Positions 24,998 through 33,784 of a stretch of DNA of 64,000 nucleotides are shown here, piece by piece. The position numbers and the translations under genes are program-made. Source of the DNA: Anaerolineae bacterium (GTDB lineage: Bacteria > Chloroflexota > Anaerolineae > Anaerolineales > Anaerolineaceae). The stretch's first letter is position 1, and each line of letters opens with the position of its first letter. Under the pieces are notes generated by a model that saw nothing but the letters and a program-made list of their open reading frames with translations, searched no databases and was not told the DNA's origin. The DNA lies in contig JABLWW010000013.1 of the NCBI GenBank assembly GCA_013178295.1, positions 87,767 through 151,766 on the forward strand. The letters are read 5' to 3'.

Positions 24998-26478
24998 AGC
25001 CCCTCCCACACCTGACGCGCCACATCTTCAAAGGCGTAAAACTCTTCCAGGCTGCGCTGAGCGACCATCGCACTGTACTGTTCGAGTTCGGCTTCCAAAC
25101 GCGGGTCAAGCTGCACCGGCTGATGTTTTGCCAGCACATCACGCACGCGTTGTTTTGCCATCTTCAGCGCCGAGCGGCTGCCTTCTTTCACCCAGGCGTC
25201 ATAAGGTTCACGCCGCGCCAGGCGCGGGATATAGTGCTCGCTGCGGTAATGTCGCACGGTGTGCTCCTCAGCCAAGTAGTTGCCCGCATAGCCAATCCTG
25301 CGGATCAGGTCAAGCGCCAGCGTCTCCTCGTTAACCTCAATCCCGCGCTCCATGCGCAGCAGTGCGCCGCACAGTTCATCATCCAGCAGCAGCATGGCTT
25401 CGCTTTCCAGCATGGTACTGTCCAGCGTCCCGCCGCAGGTGATCAAATCCACGCCTGCCAGCACCGCTGCCGCCAGCGTCTGGGTGCGTTCCATCCCCGC
25501 CTGAACATCTTCCAGCTTGGATTCGGTCGCCGCGCCAACACTGCGGCAGGGCAAGCCATAGTGGCGCGCCAGCTGGGCAGAGGCAGCCGTAATCAACCCT
25601 GTTTCCACCGCTCCCAGCGCCACCGTCCCATGCCGCATGTTGGCAATCGTCGAAACCGTGCCATACAACACCGGCGTGCCCGGGCGGTAAAGCTGCGCCA
25701 GGGTGATGTGCGCCAGAATGGCGGCGTTCTCCTGTGCCAGCAACCCGGCAAGCGTGGCAGGGGCAGTCGCCCCAGCGATAGCTTCCGGCGAGGTTGCCAG
25801 CGGCTGTCCGTATTCAGCGCAGATCAACAGCCCTTCGGCTTGCATCTGCGCCATCTGCAGCGGGCTGTGCACCGAGCAGATCGCCAAAAAGCGCGGTCTG
25901 CGGCGCATCTCCTCCTTTCCGCCCACCAGCAAAGCCGTCATGCGCATCATATCCAGGGTCGGCAGATAGCCGTAGCACCCCATCCCATAGGTCTTGCGGC
26001 TGTTGCGCGCCCATGCCAGAATGGACTGGGTATGGATGGTGGTCATGGGGATATCGTTTGGCCAGATATCCATTTGCGAATTGTGGATGAAATCACAGCT
26101 GTCAATTAGTTTGATATGACGCACCACATCCTGCATGGTTGTCGGACGCACCTCCCCGCTTTCCAGGTCAATGATGCGCGTTGGCGTTCCCAGCCCGGCA
26201 AAATGCGGCAGGCTGCCGCCAATCTCGATATGAAAATTACCGTCAGCGCCATACATGGTAAAAGCACGCGGCGCTTGTGCCAGCGCCCGCCGCACCAGGC
26301 TCTCCGGCAGACGCACACAGCAGGCAGCATCATCCACCTGCGCCCCGCCTTCAGCAAAAATCTGACGCGCTTTTTGGTATTCCACCTTCAATCCCACCTC
26401 TGCCAGGATGCACATCGAAGCGGCATGGATGGTTTCAATCTCGGACGGGCTGAGCACTTCAAAACGGCTGGTTTTCAC
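24994..26478 (-). CDS. MttB-family (trimethylamine/glycine-betaine type) corrinoid methyltransferase
   Basis: Methyltransferase of 494 residues in the MttB superfamily, expected to demethylate a quaternary or tertiary amine and load a corrinoid protein. Typical segments are SPSEIETIHAASMCILAEVGLKVE, the TIM-barrel stretch ATSPEAIAGATAPATLAGLLAQENA and PVLYGTVSTIANMRHGT. The frame is full length with no internal UAG, so it does not need pyrrolysine and belongs to the non-Pyl branch, whose characterised members include glycine betaine and carnitine demethylases. Its ATG overlaps the stop of the upstream response regulator by 4 bp, which is unusual. No cognate corrinoid protein is adjacent; the nearest is mtaC at 5593. 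Substrate unknown. Confidence 0.88.
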   Translation of the reverse strand: MKTSRFEVLSPSEIETIHAASMCILAEVGLKVEYQKARQIFAEGGAQVDDAACCVRLPESLVRRALAQAPRAFTMYGADGNFHIEIGGSLPHFAGLGTPTRIIDLESGEVRPTTMQDVVRHIKLIDSCDFIHNSQMDIWPNDIPMTTIHTQSILAWARNSRKTYGMGCYGYLPTLDMMRMTALLVGGKEEMRRRPRFLAICSVHSPLQMAQMQAEGLLICAEYGQPLATSPEAIAGATAPATLAGLLAQENAAILAHITLAQLYRPGTPVLYGTVSTIANMRHGTVALGAVETGLITAASAQLARHYGLPCRSVGAATESKLEDVQAGMERTQTLAAAVLAGVDLITCGGTLDSTMLESEAMLLLDDELCGALLRMERGIEVNEETLALDLIRRIGYAGNYLAEEHTVRHYRSEHYIPRLARREPYDAWVKEGSRSALKMAKQRVRDVLAKHQPVQLDPRLEAELEQYSAMVAQRSLEEFYAFEDVARQVWEGL

Positions 26479-27137
26479 CTTTCCTCCGGCTGCACCAGAC
26501 CCTGACGGATGGCATAGTATGCCGCCTGGGTGCGGTTTTCAAGATGTAGTTTGGCTAAGATATTGCTGATATGCTTGGTAACGGTGCGTTCGCTGATGTT
26601 CAGCCGTCTGGCAATTTCCTGGTTGCTCCAGCCCAGCGCCACCACACGCAGCACCTCAATTTCACGTTCGGTAAGATGCTGTTGTCCGGCTCCAGCGCGC
26701 TCCTCGCCCGCCGGTTGATAGCTTTTCATCAGCTTGATAAGGATTTCGGGCTGCATCACCGCCTGATGGCGGTACACTTTGCGCACCGCTTCGACCAGTT
26801 CTTCGGGGGAAGAATCTTTAAGCAAATACCCCATCGCCCCCGCCTGGATGGATTGCAGCACACGCTGGTCATCCCCAAAGCTGGTCAACACCAGAATGCG
26901 CGCCTGGGGGTTTTGCTGAACGATCTCGCGCGTCGCCTGGACGCCATCCTTGCGCGGCATGAGCAGGTCCATCAGGATCACATCCGGCAGCAGCGCCAGC
27001 GCCTTCTCCACCGCTTCGATGCCGTTGACTGCGGTTGCCACCACCTCCATGCCAGCCTCACTGGAGAGCATGGTCATCAGACCCTCGCGCACCACCGGAT
27101 GGTCATCTGCGATCAAGATACGAATTGGTTCTGACAT
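26475..27137 (-). CDS. NarL/LuxR-family response regulator
   Basis: DNA-binding two-component regulator of 220 residues. The receiver (about 5-122) has the acidic pair D11-D12, phospho-acceptor D57 in LMDLLMPRKDG, the switch Thr in LVLTSFGDD and the lysine in GYLLKDSSPEE. The LuxR-type HTH (about 150-215) reads LTEREIEVLRVVALGWSNQEIARRLNISERTVTKHISNIL. It lies downstream of the HD-GYP and HisKA_3 kinase genes on the same strand and overlaps the mttB start, so it is the likely partner of the kinase at 27307-30261 and may regulate its own operon. Confidence 0.95.
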   Translation of the reverse strand: MSEPIRILIADDHPVVREGLMTMLSSEAGMEVVATAVNGIEAVEKALALLPDVILMDLLMPRKDGVQATREIVQQNPQARILVLTSFGDDQRVLQSIQAGAMGYLLKDSSPEELVEAVRKVYRHQAVMQPEILIKLMKSYQPAGEERAGAGQQHLTEREIEVLRVVALGWSNQEIARRLNISERTVTKHISNILAKLHLENRTQAAYYAIRQGLVQPEER

Positions 27138-27306
27138 CTCTCCCTCATGAAAACAGACAAAGCTTTTGTAACAATATTACCACAGCCGCCTTCTGCTTGG
27201 AGTGTGTTGATTAAAAACACGTTTTACCGCAACGGTGAGATTGCTCAGGGAACACGCGGGAATGCGACAGAGAGCGCGTGTGAAATTGAGTGATGGTCAA
27301 GCCGTC

Positions 27307-30261
27307 TCACAGCCTGACGTGCACCTTGACGCGTGTGCCCTTGCCAGCCCTGGAATCAATGACCAGCTGGCTGCCCAGTTTTTTGGCGCGCTCGCGCATG
27401 CTGGTGATGCCCAGCCTGCCGTCTTCACCCAATGCCGCGGGGTTAAATCCGTTGCCGTTGTCGCTGATTTCCAGCACCACCGCCCCAGTTTGTTTGCGCA
27501 GGTGAATCTCAACGCGTGTGGCTTCGGCATGTTTCAGAATGTTGTTCAACGCCTCCTGAGCGATGCCATACAGCTCACTTTCGATCCATGCCGGAATCTC
27601 AAGGTCTTCATCCACTTGCAGCAGCGTCTTGATCTCAACCCGCCCTTCGACCGCCTCCAGCCTGCGGCGCAGCGCCCCCACCAGCCCATCCTGTTCGAGC
27701 GTGTGCGAGCGCAGGTTATAGAGCAGCAAACGCATCTCCTTGAGCGCCTGGTTGGCAATGCTGCCAGCGCGCTCCAGCCAGTAAGCCACCTCGTCGCCCG
27801 AAGCTTCTCTCAGCTTGCGCTGCCAGCCGCGCGTCAGCAGGGTCAGACTGTAAAGATACTGGGTGATCGAATCGTGCAATTCGCGCGCCAGGCGGTGACG
27901 CTCCTCCATCACTGCCGCTTCCTGTGCATGCTCGCGCAGCCGGGCGCTCTCCAGCGCCGCCGCCACCTGATCGGCAATCGCCGAGAGCAGGGTCAACTGC
28001 TCCAATTTGAGCTGCGCCACGTTCTCCTGCAGCAGGCTGAAAACCCCCAGCAGCTGCCCGCCGATGCGCATGGGAACGCCGATGTACGCCGGGTAGCGGC
28101 AATACAAATCCGCAGGCCAGCCGGAATCGGCGCCCAGATCGGAGATGAGCAGCGGGTCAAAACGCCCATACACCTTGCCCAGCGGGCTGTCCTCCCACAC
28201 CAGCACACGGATCGCCTCAAGCGCCGCAGGGGGAACATTACACTGCTGCGCCAGGTAAAATGTCCTGCCATCCTTGGCGAGCAGATGTACAAAACCCGTC
28301 GCGCTGCCCATCACGTCCATCATCTTCTCCAGCGACATTTGCAGAATTTCGTCCACCCCCAGCGAGCGGATGGTCATTGCAGCCACCTCATACAAAGCTT
28401 CCAGTTCGCGCGTGCGGTCTCTTACCCGCTGCTCCAGCATTTCCATAAAACGCGAGCGCTCCATAGCGGCCGCGATCATCTGCGCCGCCACCTCCAGCAA
28501 GCCAATTTCTTCTGTCCCCTCTTCCAGGTTCAGGGCGATTTCTTCAAATGCCAAAAACCCGACGATGCCGGGCGAATCCGCAAAGTGCAGATAGGCATTG
28601 ATCGGCTGAAAGAGCAGATTGTTTGGCTTTTCCTCGTTGTGCAGGGCAGCTCCAAAAAAGTCTTTTGGCAAGCGTTGTAATTCATCCCCCTTGAGATACA
28701 TACGCTGTCCGGTTTTGAGCGGCAGCAGACAGGACGGCAAAGCCTGCGCCGCCATCTGCGAAGTTTGTTTGAGACGGGTGGTGAACAAGCCCTGCTGCCA
28801 GATATGCGTGCAAACAAAAGTGCCGCCATATTCCTGAGCGGCATAGAACAAAATGCGTTTTGCCCCTGTCAGCGAGCCAAGCAGTTGCAGCACCGCGCCA
28901 ACAGCTGTGCCAAATTCATCGTTGCGGATAAAATGTGCTGAAATTTCAGCCACAATGCGCTCATGCTGCAGCCGCCGACTGAGCTGCTGTTCAACCGTTT
29001 TGCGGGCGCCAATCTCTTCGGTCAGCTGGCGGGTACGGGTTGCCACACGCGCTTCCAGTTCCAAATTCATTTGCTGCAGAGCGCTTTGGGCATTTTTTTC
29101 CTCGCTGATATCGCGCACAATACAGCCTATCTGATAACCGCGTTCGGTGGGAATGCAAAAGTAACGCTCCTGGATAAAACGCATACCAGATTCAACCGGT
29201 CCGCGCAACAGGGCAGGCAGCTCGATTTCCCACAGCCTCCCCAGCAAATCGCCGCTGCCGCTTTTCAAAACCGCCAAAAGCTTCTCCTTGCCTTTCTGGC
29301 TCTGCAGCCCGGTCACATCATCCTCGCCCAGATACTCCGCGCGCACCTCCCAAAGCGGATGCCCCAGCACGGCTTCGCTTTTTAGACCGCTGATGTCCTC
29401 CTGAGCACGATTCCACACGATGACATTCCCATTCACATCCACCAGAAACATGCCGTCTTGCGATTGCTCAATAAAGCTGCGAAAACGTTGTTCCGTTTCC
29501 AGCAGCTTGATTTCGGTCTTTTTGCGGTCGGTGATCTCGCGGTTGCTAAAGCGCCGTCCCAGATACCCTTTCTGTGCATCGAATACCGGGCGGCTCTGGC
29601 TGTTCACCCAGTGAATATGCCCATCGCGGGTAACAATCCGAAAATCAATCGAGGACAGATTGTAATATTCCAGTTCTTCGGCAACATGCGCCAGCACGCG
29701 TTTGCGGTCTTCGGGATGAATAATCCTTTCAAAAAGTAAGGGATCGCTCATAAACTCCTCTGCCGCATAACCAGTGATACGCTTGCAGGCATTAGAGACA
29801 TACAACAGGTCGCCGTTCGGCGAAAGCCAATACTCCCAGTCATAGGTAAAATCAATCAAAATACGGAAGCGTTTTTCGCTTTCCTCAAGGGCGTGCAGCA
29901 GTTCTTTGTGGGTGGTGATGTCGTGCAGCGTCACCAGAAAACACGCCTCGCCCTGCAAATGAATCGCTGCGGTGTGCACTTCACAAAGAGCCTGAACGCC
30001 GTCCGGACGTACCACCCACTGTTCAATGGTCTTGCCTGGCTCACAAGCAAAAGCCAAAGGGGTACCGCACAGCGCTTCCAACGGTCTGCCTAAGATACGC
30101 TCCGCCGCCGGGTTCACCAGACGGACAACCCCGCCTGCATCCAGAATCAACAGCGGGTTAGGAGACTGATAAAAAAGGCTTTGCAAATATTCCGCAGGGG
30201 CTGGAGAAAAAGACGGCACTTCCAACCCCTGTTGCCTACGCGTCTTTGGACGAGTTTTCAC
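27307..30261 (-). CDS. PAS(3)-GAF(2) sensor histidine kinase, HisKA_3 type
   Basis: Soluble sensor kinase of 984 residues. Three PAS domains (about 24-118, 128-245, 256-388) are joined by a coiled coil (about 390-440) to a divergent GAF (about 440-600), a second GAF (about 620-775) and a NarX-like dimerisation domain with H796 in LARELHDSITQYLYS. A short HATPase follows (NEALNNILKH-like EALNNILKHAEA, DNGNGFNP, LGITSMRERA). The likely start is GTG 30261, which overlaps the 3' end of the HD-GYP gene by 26 bp; a ribosome-binding site is weak, so the start could be later. The response regulator follows after 169 bp. Signal unknown. Confidence 0.92.
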   Translation of the reverse strand: MKTRPKTRRQQGLEVPSFSPAPAEYLQSLFYQSPNPLLILDAGGVVRLVNPAAERILGRPLEALCGTPLAFACEPGKTIEQWVVRPDGVQALCEVHTAAIHLQGEACFLVTLHDITTHKELLHALEESEKRFRILIDFTYDWEYWLSPNGDLLYVSNACKRITGYAAEEFMSDPLLFERIIHPEDRKRVLAHVAEELEYYNLSSIDFRIVTRDGHIHWVNSQSRPVFDAQKGYLGRRFSNREITDRKKTEIKLLETEQRFRSFIEQSQDGMFLVDVNGNVIVWNRAQEDISGLKSEAVLGHPLWEVRAEYLGEDDVTGLQSQKGKEKLLAVLKSGSGDLLGRLWEIELPALLRGPVESGMRFIQERYFCIPTERGYQIGCIVRDISEEKNAQSALQQMNLELEARVATRTRQLTEEIGARKTVEQQLSRRLQHERIVAEISAHFIRNDEFGTAVGAVLQLLGSLTGAKRILFYAAQEYGGTFVCTHIWQQGLFTTRLKQTSQMAAQALPSCLLPLKTGQRMYLKGDELQRLPKDFFGAALHNEEKPNNLLFQPINAYLHFADSPGIVGFLAFEEIALNLEEGTEEIGLLEVAAQMIAAAMERSRFMEMLEQRVRDRTRELEALYEVAAMTIRSLGVDEILQMSLEKMMDVMGSATGFVHLLAKDGRTFYLAQQCNVPPAALEAIRVLVWEDSPLGKVYGRFDPLLISDLGADSGWPADLYCRYPAYIGVPMRIGGQLLGVFSLLQENVAQLKLEQLTLLSAIADQVAAALESARLREHAQEAAVMEERHRLARELHDSITQYLYSLTLLTRGWQRKLREASGDEVAYWLERAGSIANQALKEMRLLLYNLRSHTLEQDGLVGALRRRLEAVEGRVEIKTLLQVDEDLEIPAWIESELYGIAQEALNNILKHAEATRVEIHLRKQTGAVVLEISDNGNGFNPAALGEDGRLGITSMRERAKKLGSQLVIDSRAGKGTRVKVHVRL

Positions 30262-31888
30262 GCAAATGGTTTTCTTCGTGCTCAGTCACAATCTCTCCCT
30301 TGCGATAGGCAGCAATCAACGCCTCAACACATCTGGTATTGAAATGCACCTGTGCCTCAGAAAGGAGATAACGGAACACATCTTCCACAGGCAGCGCCTT
30401 GCGGTATGTGCGGTCAGAGGTCATAGCATCAAACACATCTGCCACCGAAATGATCTGCGCTGTGAGGGAAATTTCTCCATCCCCCAGCCCCTTGGGGTAA
30501 CCGCTGCCATCCAACCGCTCGTGATGTTCCGAGAGTGCAGAAGATTCGTCGCTCAGCAGGCGAATCTCGCTGACGATGCGGGCGCCGATCTCAGGGTGGG
30601 TTTTGATCAATTCAAATTCCTCATTGGTCAACCGCGTGGCTTTAGTCAAAATCACACTCGGGATCGTAATCTTGCCAATATCATGCAGCAGACCGCTCAG
30701 GCGCACACGGTGGATCATCTCCCCATCCAGACCCAGCTCGCGGGCAATAGCAACCGAGTATTCGCTCACCCGCTGGGAATGGTCTTCGGTGTACGGGTCT
30801 TTGGCGTCAATGGCTGTGGTAAATGCCTTAATCGCATCCAGGAACAGGTTGTTGGCATCGGCATAAAGCTTGGTGATTTCCAAAATTGTGCCTGCCTGAT
30901 TGGCAAAGATTTGCAGAGCCTCAGCATCCTCCTGCGTAAAGACACCGCTGCGCTTGTTGAAGGCTTCCAGCCCGCCAATGATGCGCTGCTGGATGATGCC
31001 GCGCTCGCTGCCCAGCACAATTTGATGCGTGCGCAGCGGAACGGCAAGCAAAGAACGGGTCACAAACCCCGTCTGACGGTCAATCCCGGCATAGTGGCGC
31101 TTATCCTGACGGACGTTGTTTGAAATGACCGTTTCGCCAGTTTGCACCACATGCCCAATGATCCCCTTCCCAGCTGGGACGCGCGGTTTTTCCACTCCCG
31201 CCTTGAGGTTGCTTGCCATGTACAGGATCAGATCACCGCAGGCTGGGTTGTCCGGGTCAATCAAGAAGATGGAACTGGATTCGGCATCCAGCAGTTTGCT
31301 GGCAGAATCGATAATCACGCTCAGCAGCTGATCGCGGTCTAGGTTAGAGACAATCTTCTCAAAATTAGAAATCAACGTTTCCAAACGCTCAATACGCTTT
31401 TGCGCCCGCGCTGCACCAAGCGCCCTGTGAATATCCAAAGCAACCCGCTGTGCGGCGACCTCCACCAGGTCAAGCTGCGGGCTACCAATATTGAACACCT
31501 GCAAAAAGCCAAACGTCCTTTCTTCCGCCACCAGCGGTATCAACAGCGTGTTTCTGATCTGCAGCTTGTGCTGCTGCCAGGGGTCAGTTAGCCATTGCGT
31601 TCCGCCGTTTGTGAAGAGCTTGATTTGCTTTAACTCCAGCTTTTCCTGCCCAACTTTCTCCAGGTCAATCCGTTTTCCCAGCAGACGCGCCGCATCTGGC
31701 AAACCATGCGCCACACGCAGCACCAGCTCCTGCGCATCGTGATCCAGCAAATACAGCGCCCCCGCCTCCCCCTGCGAAAGACGAACCAGCCACTGGGTGG
31801 CTTTGACCAGCAGAGTCTCCAGATCGGCAATTTCAGCAATCCGATTGCTTTGTCTGAGCAAATCAAAAATTTCTGACGACTGCATCAT
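30236..31888 (-). CDS. GAF-GAF-HD-GYP protein, probable cyclic-di-GMP phosphodiesterase
   Basis: Signalling protein of 550 residues with two GAF domains (about 20-160 and 180-340) and a C-terminal HD-GYP domain (about 355-525). The metal and signature residues are intact: the HD pair in LLHDIGKITIP, HPEIGARI, and SEHHERLDGSGYPKGL with the GYP motif, then SVADVFDAMTSDRTYRKA. Intact HD-GYP domains hydrolyse cyclic-di-GMP to GMP. It heads the minus-strand block that continues into the kinase, the response regulator and mttB. The start is the first of two ATGs. A 248-bp divergent gap separates it from the SCP2-like gene. Confidence 0.93.
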   Translation of the reverse strand: MMQSSEIFDLLRQSNRIAEIADLETLLVKATQWLVRLSQGEAGALYLLDHDAQELVLRVAHGLPDAARLLGKRIDLEKVGQEKLELKQIKLFTNGGTQWLTDPWQQHKLQIRNTLLIPLVAEERTFGFLQVFNIGSPQLDLVEVAAQRVALDIHRALGAARAQKRIERLETLISNFEKIVSNLDRDQLLSVIIDSASKLLDAESSSIFLIDPDNPACGDLILYMASNLKAGVEKPRVPAGKGIIGHVVQTGETVISNNVRQDKRHYAGIDRQTGFVTRSLLAVPLRTHQIVLGSERGIIQQRIIGGLEAFNKRSGVFTQEDAEALQIFANQAGTILEITKLYADANNLFLDAIKAFTTAIDAKDPYTEDHSQRVSEYSVAIARELGLDGEMIHRVRLSGLLHDIGKITIPSVILTKATRLTNEEFELIKTHPEIGARIVSEIRLLSDESSALSEHHERLDGSGYPKGLGDGEISLTAQIISVADVFDAMTSDRTYRKALPVEDVFRYLLSEAQVHFNTRCVEALIAAYRKGEIVTEHEENHLRENSSKDA

Positions 31889-32082
31889 CCAACAGCTCCA
31901 GATGCACTTATGTTTTTACCAAACACACCATACCGAAATTAACAACAGACAACGCATCCTTCAAACAAATCCTGCAACGCATGCAGCATTTCACAAACCG
32001 CGCTCTTAAGTAGTATATCACTGTTATGCGGGGATGGATTCCTTAGATTTTACATCTGCTTCCTTAATCCCGTGTTCTTATA

Positions 32083-32088
32083 TATAAT
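32083..32088 (+). promoter_or_regulatory. TATAAT box upstream of the SCP2-like/alcohol dehydrogenase operon
   Basis: A perfect TATAAT inside TATATATAAT lies 49 bp before the SCP2-like ATG. The matching -35 position (TTCCTT, 17 bp upstream) is poor, so an activator may be needed. The rest of the gap 31889-32136 shows no other clear signal. Confidence 0.4.
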
Positions 32089-32136
32089 AATCCTGACTTG
32101 TTTGCGGGTTAAAAATTTTCACAAGGAGAAAAAACG

Positions 32137-32553
32137 ATGCTCAAATTCCCCTCTGACGAATGGATCAAGGAGCTTAGCAAACAGCTCAACGAAAGCGCAG
32201 ACTATGAACGTTCTGCCAAAGACTGGGAAGGCGATTTTGCTTTTATCGTTGAACCTGATGAAGCCTACCCTCAGACAGCATATCTCTATCTTGATCTTTT
32301 CCATGGCAAAAGCCCCAGCGCGGGAATTTTAAACAGCGTGGACGAAAAACCTGCCAAATACACGCTGGCAGCTCCATTCTCTGCCTGGCGCAAGGTCATC
32401 GAGGGCAAGCTTGACCCCATTCAGGGAATGATGACGCGCAAACTGAAGCTTCAAGGCGATATGATGCAGATCATGCGCTACCCCAAAGCCGCCAAAGAAA
32501 TCATCGCCTGCTGCGCCAAAATCCCTACCGATTTTGACGGTCATCACAGCTAA
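32137..32553 (+). CDS. SCP2 sterol-binding-domain-like protein
   Basis: Small cytosolic protein of 138 residues resembling a single SCP2 domain: LSKQLNESADYERSAKDWEGDFAFIVEPD at the start, the central TLAAPFSAWRKVIEGKLDPIQGMMTRKLKLQGDM helix-strand and the LxGDMxxxMRYPKAA ending typical of this fold. SCP2 domains bind lipids or fatty acyl-CoA in a hydrophobic tunnel. A clear AAGGAG precedes the ATG. It is 34 bp upstream of the alcohol dehydrogenase gene, so it is the first gene of that unit; a role in presenting hydrophobic alcohol or aldehyde substrates is a guess. Confidence 0.82.
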   Translation: MLKFPSDEWIKELSKQLNESADYERSAKDWEGDFAFIVEPDEAYPQTAYLYLDLFHGKSPSAGILNSVDEKPAKYTLAAPFSAWRKVIEGKLDPIQGMMTRKLKLQGDMMQIMRYPKAAKEIIACCAKIPTDFDGHHS

Positions 32554-32587
32554 CTGCGGCAGCACCCTATTTTGAGGAGAAAAACCC

Positions 32588-33751
32588 ATGTGGTATTTTG
32601 TCTCACCGAAAATTGTCTTCGGCGAGGACGCTCTGGACGCGCTCGAAGAGCTGGAAGGCAGCCGCGCCCTGATCGTTACCGATCAAACGCTGGTCAAACT
32701 GGGGATTGTGGAAAAGATACAATCCCGTCTGCGCAACAACGGTTTCGACACCCGCGTTTTTGACGAAGTGGAGCCTGACCCCTCGCTTGAAACTGTCCAG
32801 CGCGGCGTCCAAATTGCAAACCAGTACCAGCCCGATTGGATTGTGGCGCTGGGCGGCGGGTCACCGATGGACGCCGCCAAGAGCATCTGGGTGCTGTATG
32901 AGCACCCCGAAATGCAGGCAGGCGAAATCACCCCTATCGTTCAGCTCAAAATGGGCAGCAAAGCCCATCTGGCAACCATTCCTACCACCAGCGGCACAGG
33001 CTCTGAGGTAACATGGGGCATCGTGCTCACCAATCAGGCGGAGCAGCGCAAGATGGGTCTGGGCAACCGCGCCAATCTTGCCGATATTGCCATCGTTGAC
33101 CCGGCGCTGGCAGCCGGGATGCCCCCGCAGCTAACCGCTGACACCGGTCTGGATGCCCTCACCCACGCCGTGGAAGGTTACACCTGCGCCTGGCACAACG
33201 ACTTTGCCGATGGGATGTGCCTGGTTGCGGCGCGTTTGGTGATGACCTATCTGCCGCGCGCCGTCGCCAACGGCAAGGACATGGAAGCGCGCGAGCATCT
33301 GCACAACGCTGCCGCCTGTGCTGGGCTGGGGTTCAGCAATGCGCTGGTTTCTGTCGCGCACGCCATGGGGCACACACTGGGCGCCACTTTCCACATCCCA
33401 CACGGCAGAGCAGTCGGGCTGGTGTTGCCCTATACTATCGAGTTTTGCGCTGCCGAAGCCCCTGAGCGTTTTGTTGATTTGGGAAAATTCATCGGCTGCG
33501 TCAACCAGGACGGTCAGGCTGGCGCCCGCCAGCTGGCGCAAGCCATCCGCGGCCTCTGCCAGACAATTGGCGAGCCTCTCAGCCTGCATCAAGCCGGGCT
33601 GGACGAGAAGGCATTCGAGAACGCGCTGGAAAAGATGATTGACGACGCCTTCAACGACGCTTCGATGGTTTCTTCCTCGCGCTCACCAGGTTATGACGAA
33701 CTGCGCCAGATCTTCCGCTGTGCCTACTACGGCACACCAGTGGACTTCTAA
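32588..33751 (+). CDS. iron-containing (type III) alcohol dehydrogenase
   Basis: NAD(P)-dependent dehydrogenase of 387 residues. The cofactor motif GGGSPMDAAKSIW, PTTSGTGSEVT, and metal-binding residues in ADTGLDALTHAVEGY and AHAMGHTLGATFHIPHG are present. This family includes Bacillus-type methanol dehydrogenase, 1,3-propanediol and butanol dehydrogenases. The direct neighbours (SCP2-like protein before, aldehyde:ferredoxin oxidoreductase 33 bp after) suggest the route alcohol to aldehyde to acid. Methanol is a possible substrate given the MtaBC pair elsewhere in the window, but sequence alone does not decide. Confidence 0.93.
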   Translation: MWYFVSPKIVFGEDALDALEELEGSRALIVTDQTLVKLGIVEKIQSRLRNNGFDTRVFDEVEPDPSLETVQRGVQIANQYQPDWIVALGGGSPMDAAKSIWVLYEHPEMQAGEITPIVQLKMGSKAHLATIPTTSGTGSEVTWGIVLTNQAEQRKMGLGNRANLADIAIVDPALAAGMPPQLTADTGLDALTHAVEGYTCAWHNDFADGMCLVAARLVMTYLPRAVANGKDMEAREHLHNAAACAGLGFSNALVSVAHAMGHTLGATFHIPHGRAVGLVLPYTIEFCAAEAPERFVDLGKFIGCVNQDGQAGARQLAQAIRGLCQTIGEPLSLHQAGLDEKAFENALEKMIDDAFNDASMVSSSRSPGYDELRQIFRCAYYGTPVDF

Positions 33752-33784
33752 CCCGTTTTACCAGCAAAGGCAAAGACAGACACC

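Noticed and set aside
24994..26478. Pyrrolysine (in-frame UAG) in the MttB-family gene
   Set aside because: The frame runs uninterrupted for 494 codons at full family length, so no amber read-through is needed; it belongs to the non-pyrrolysine branch.
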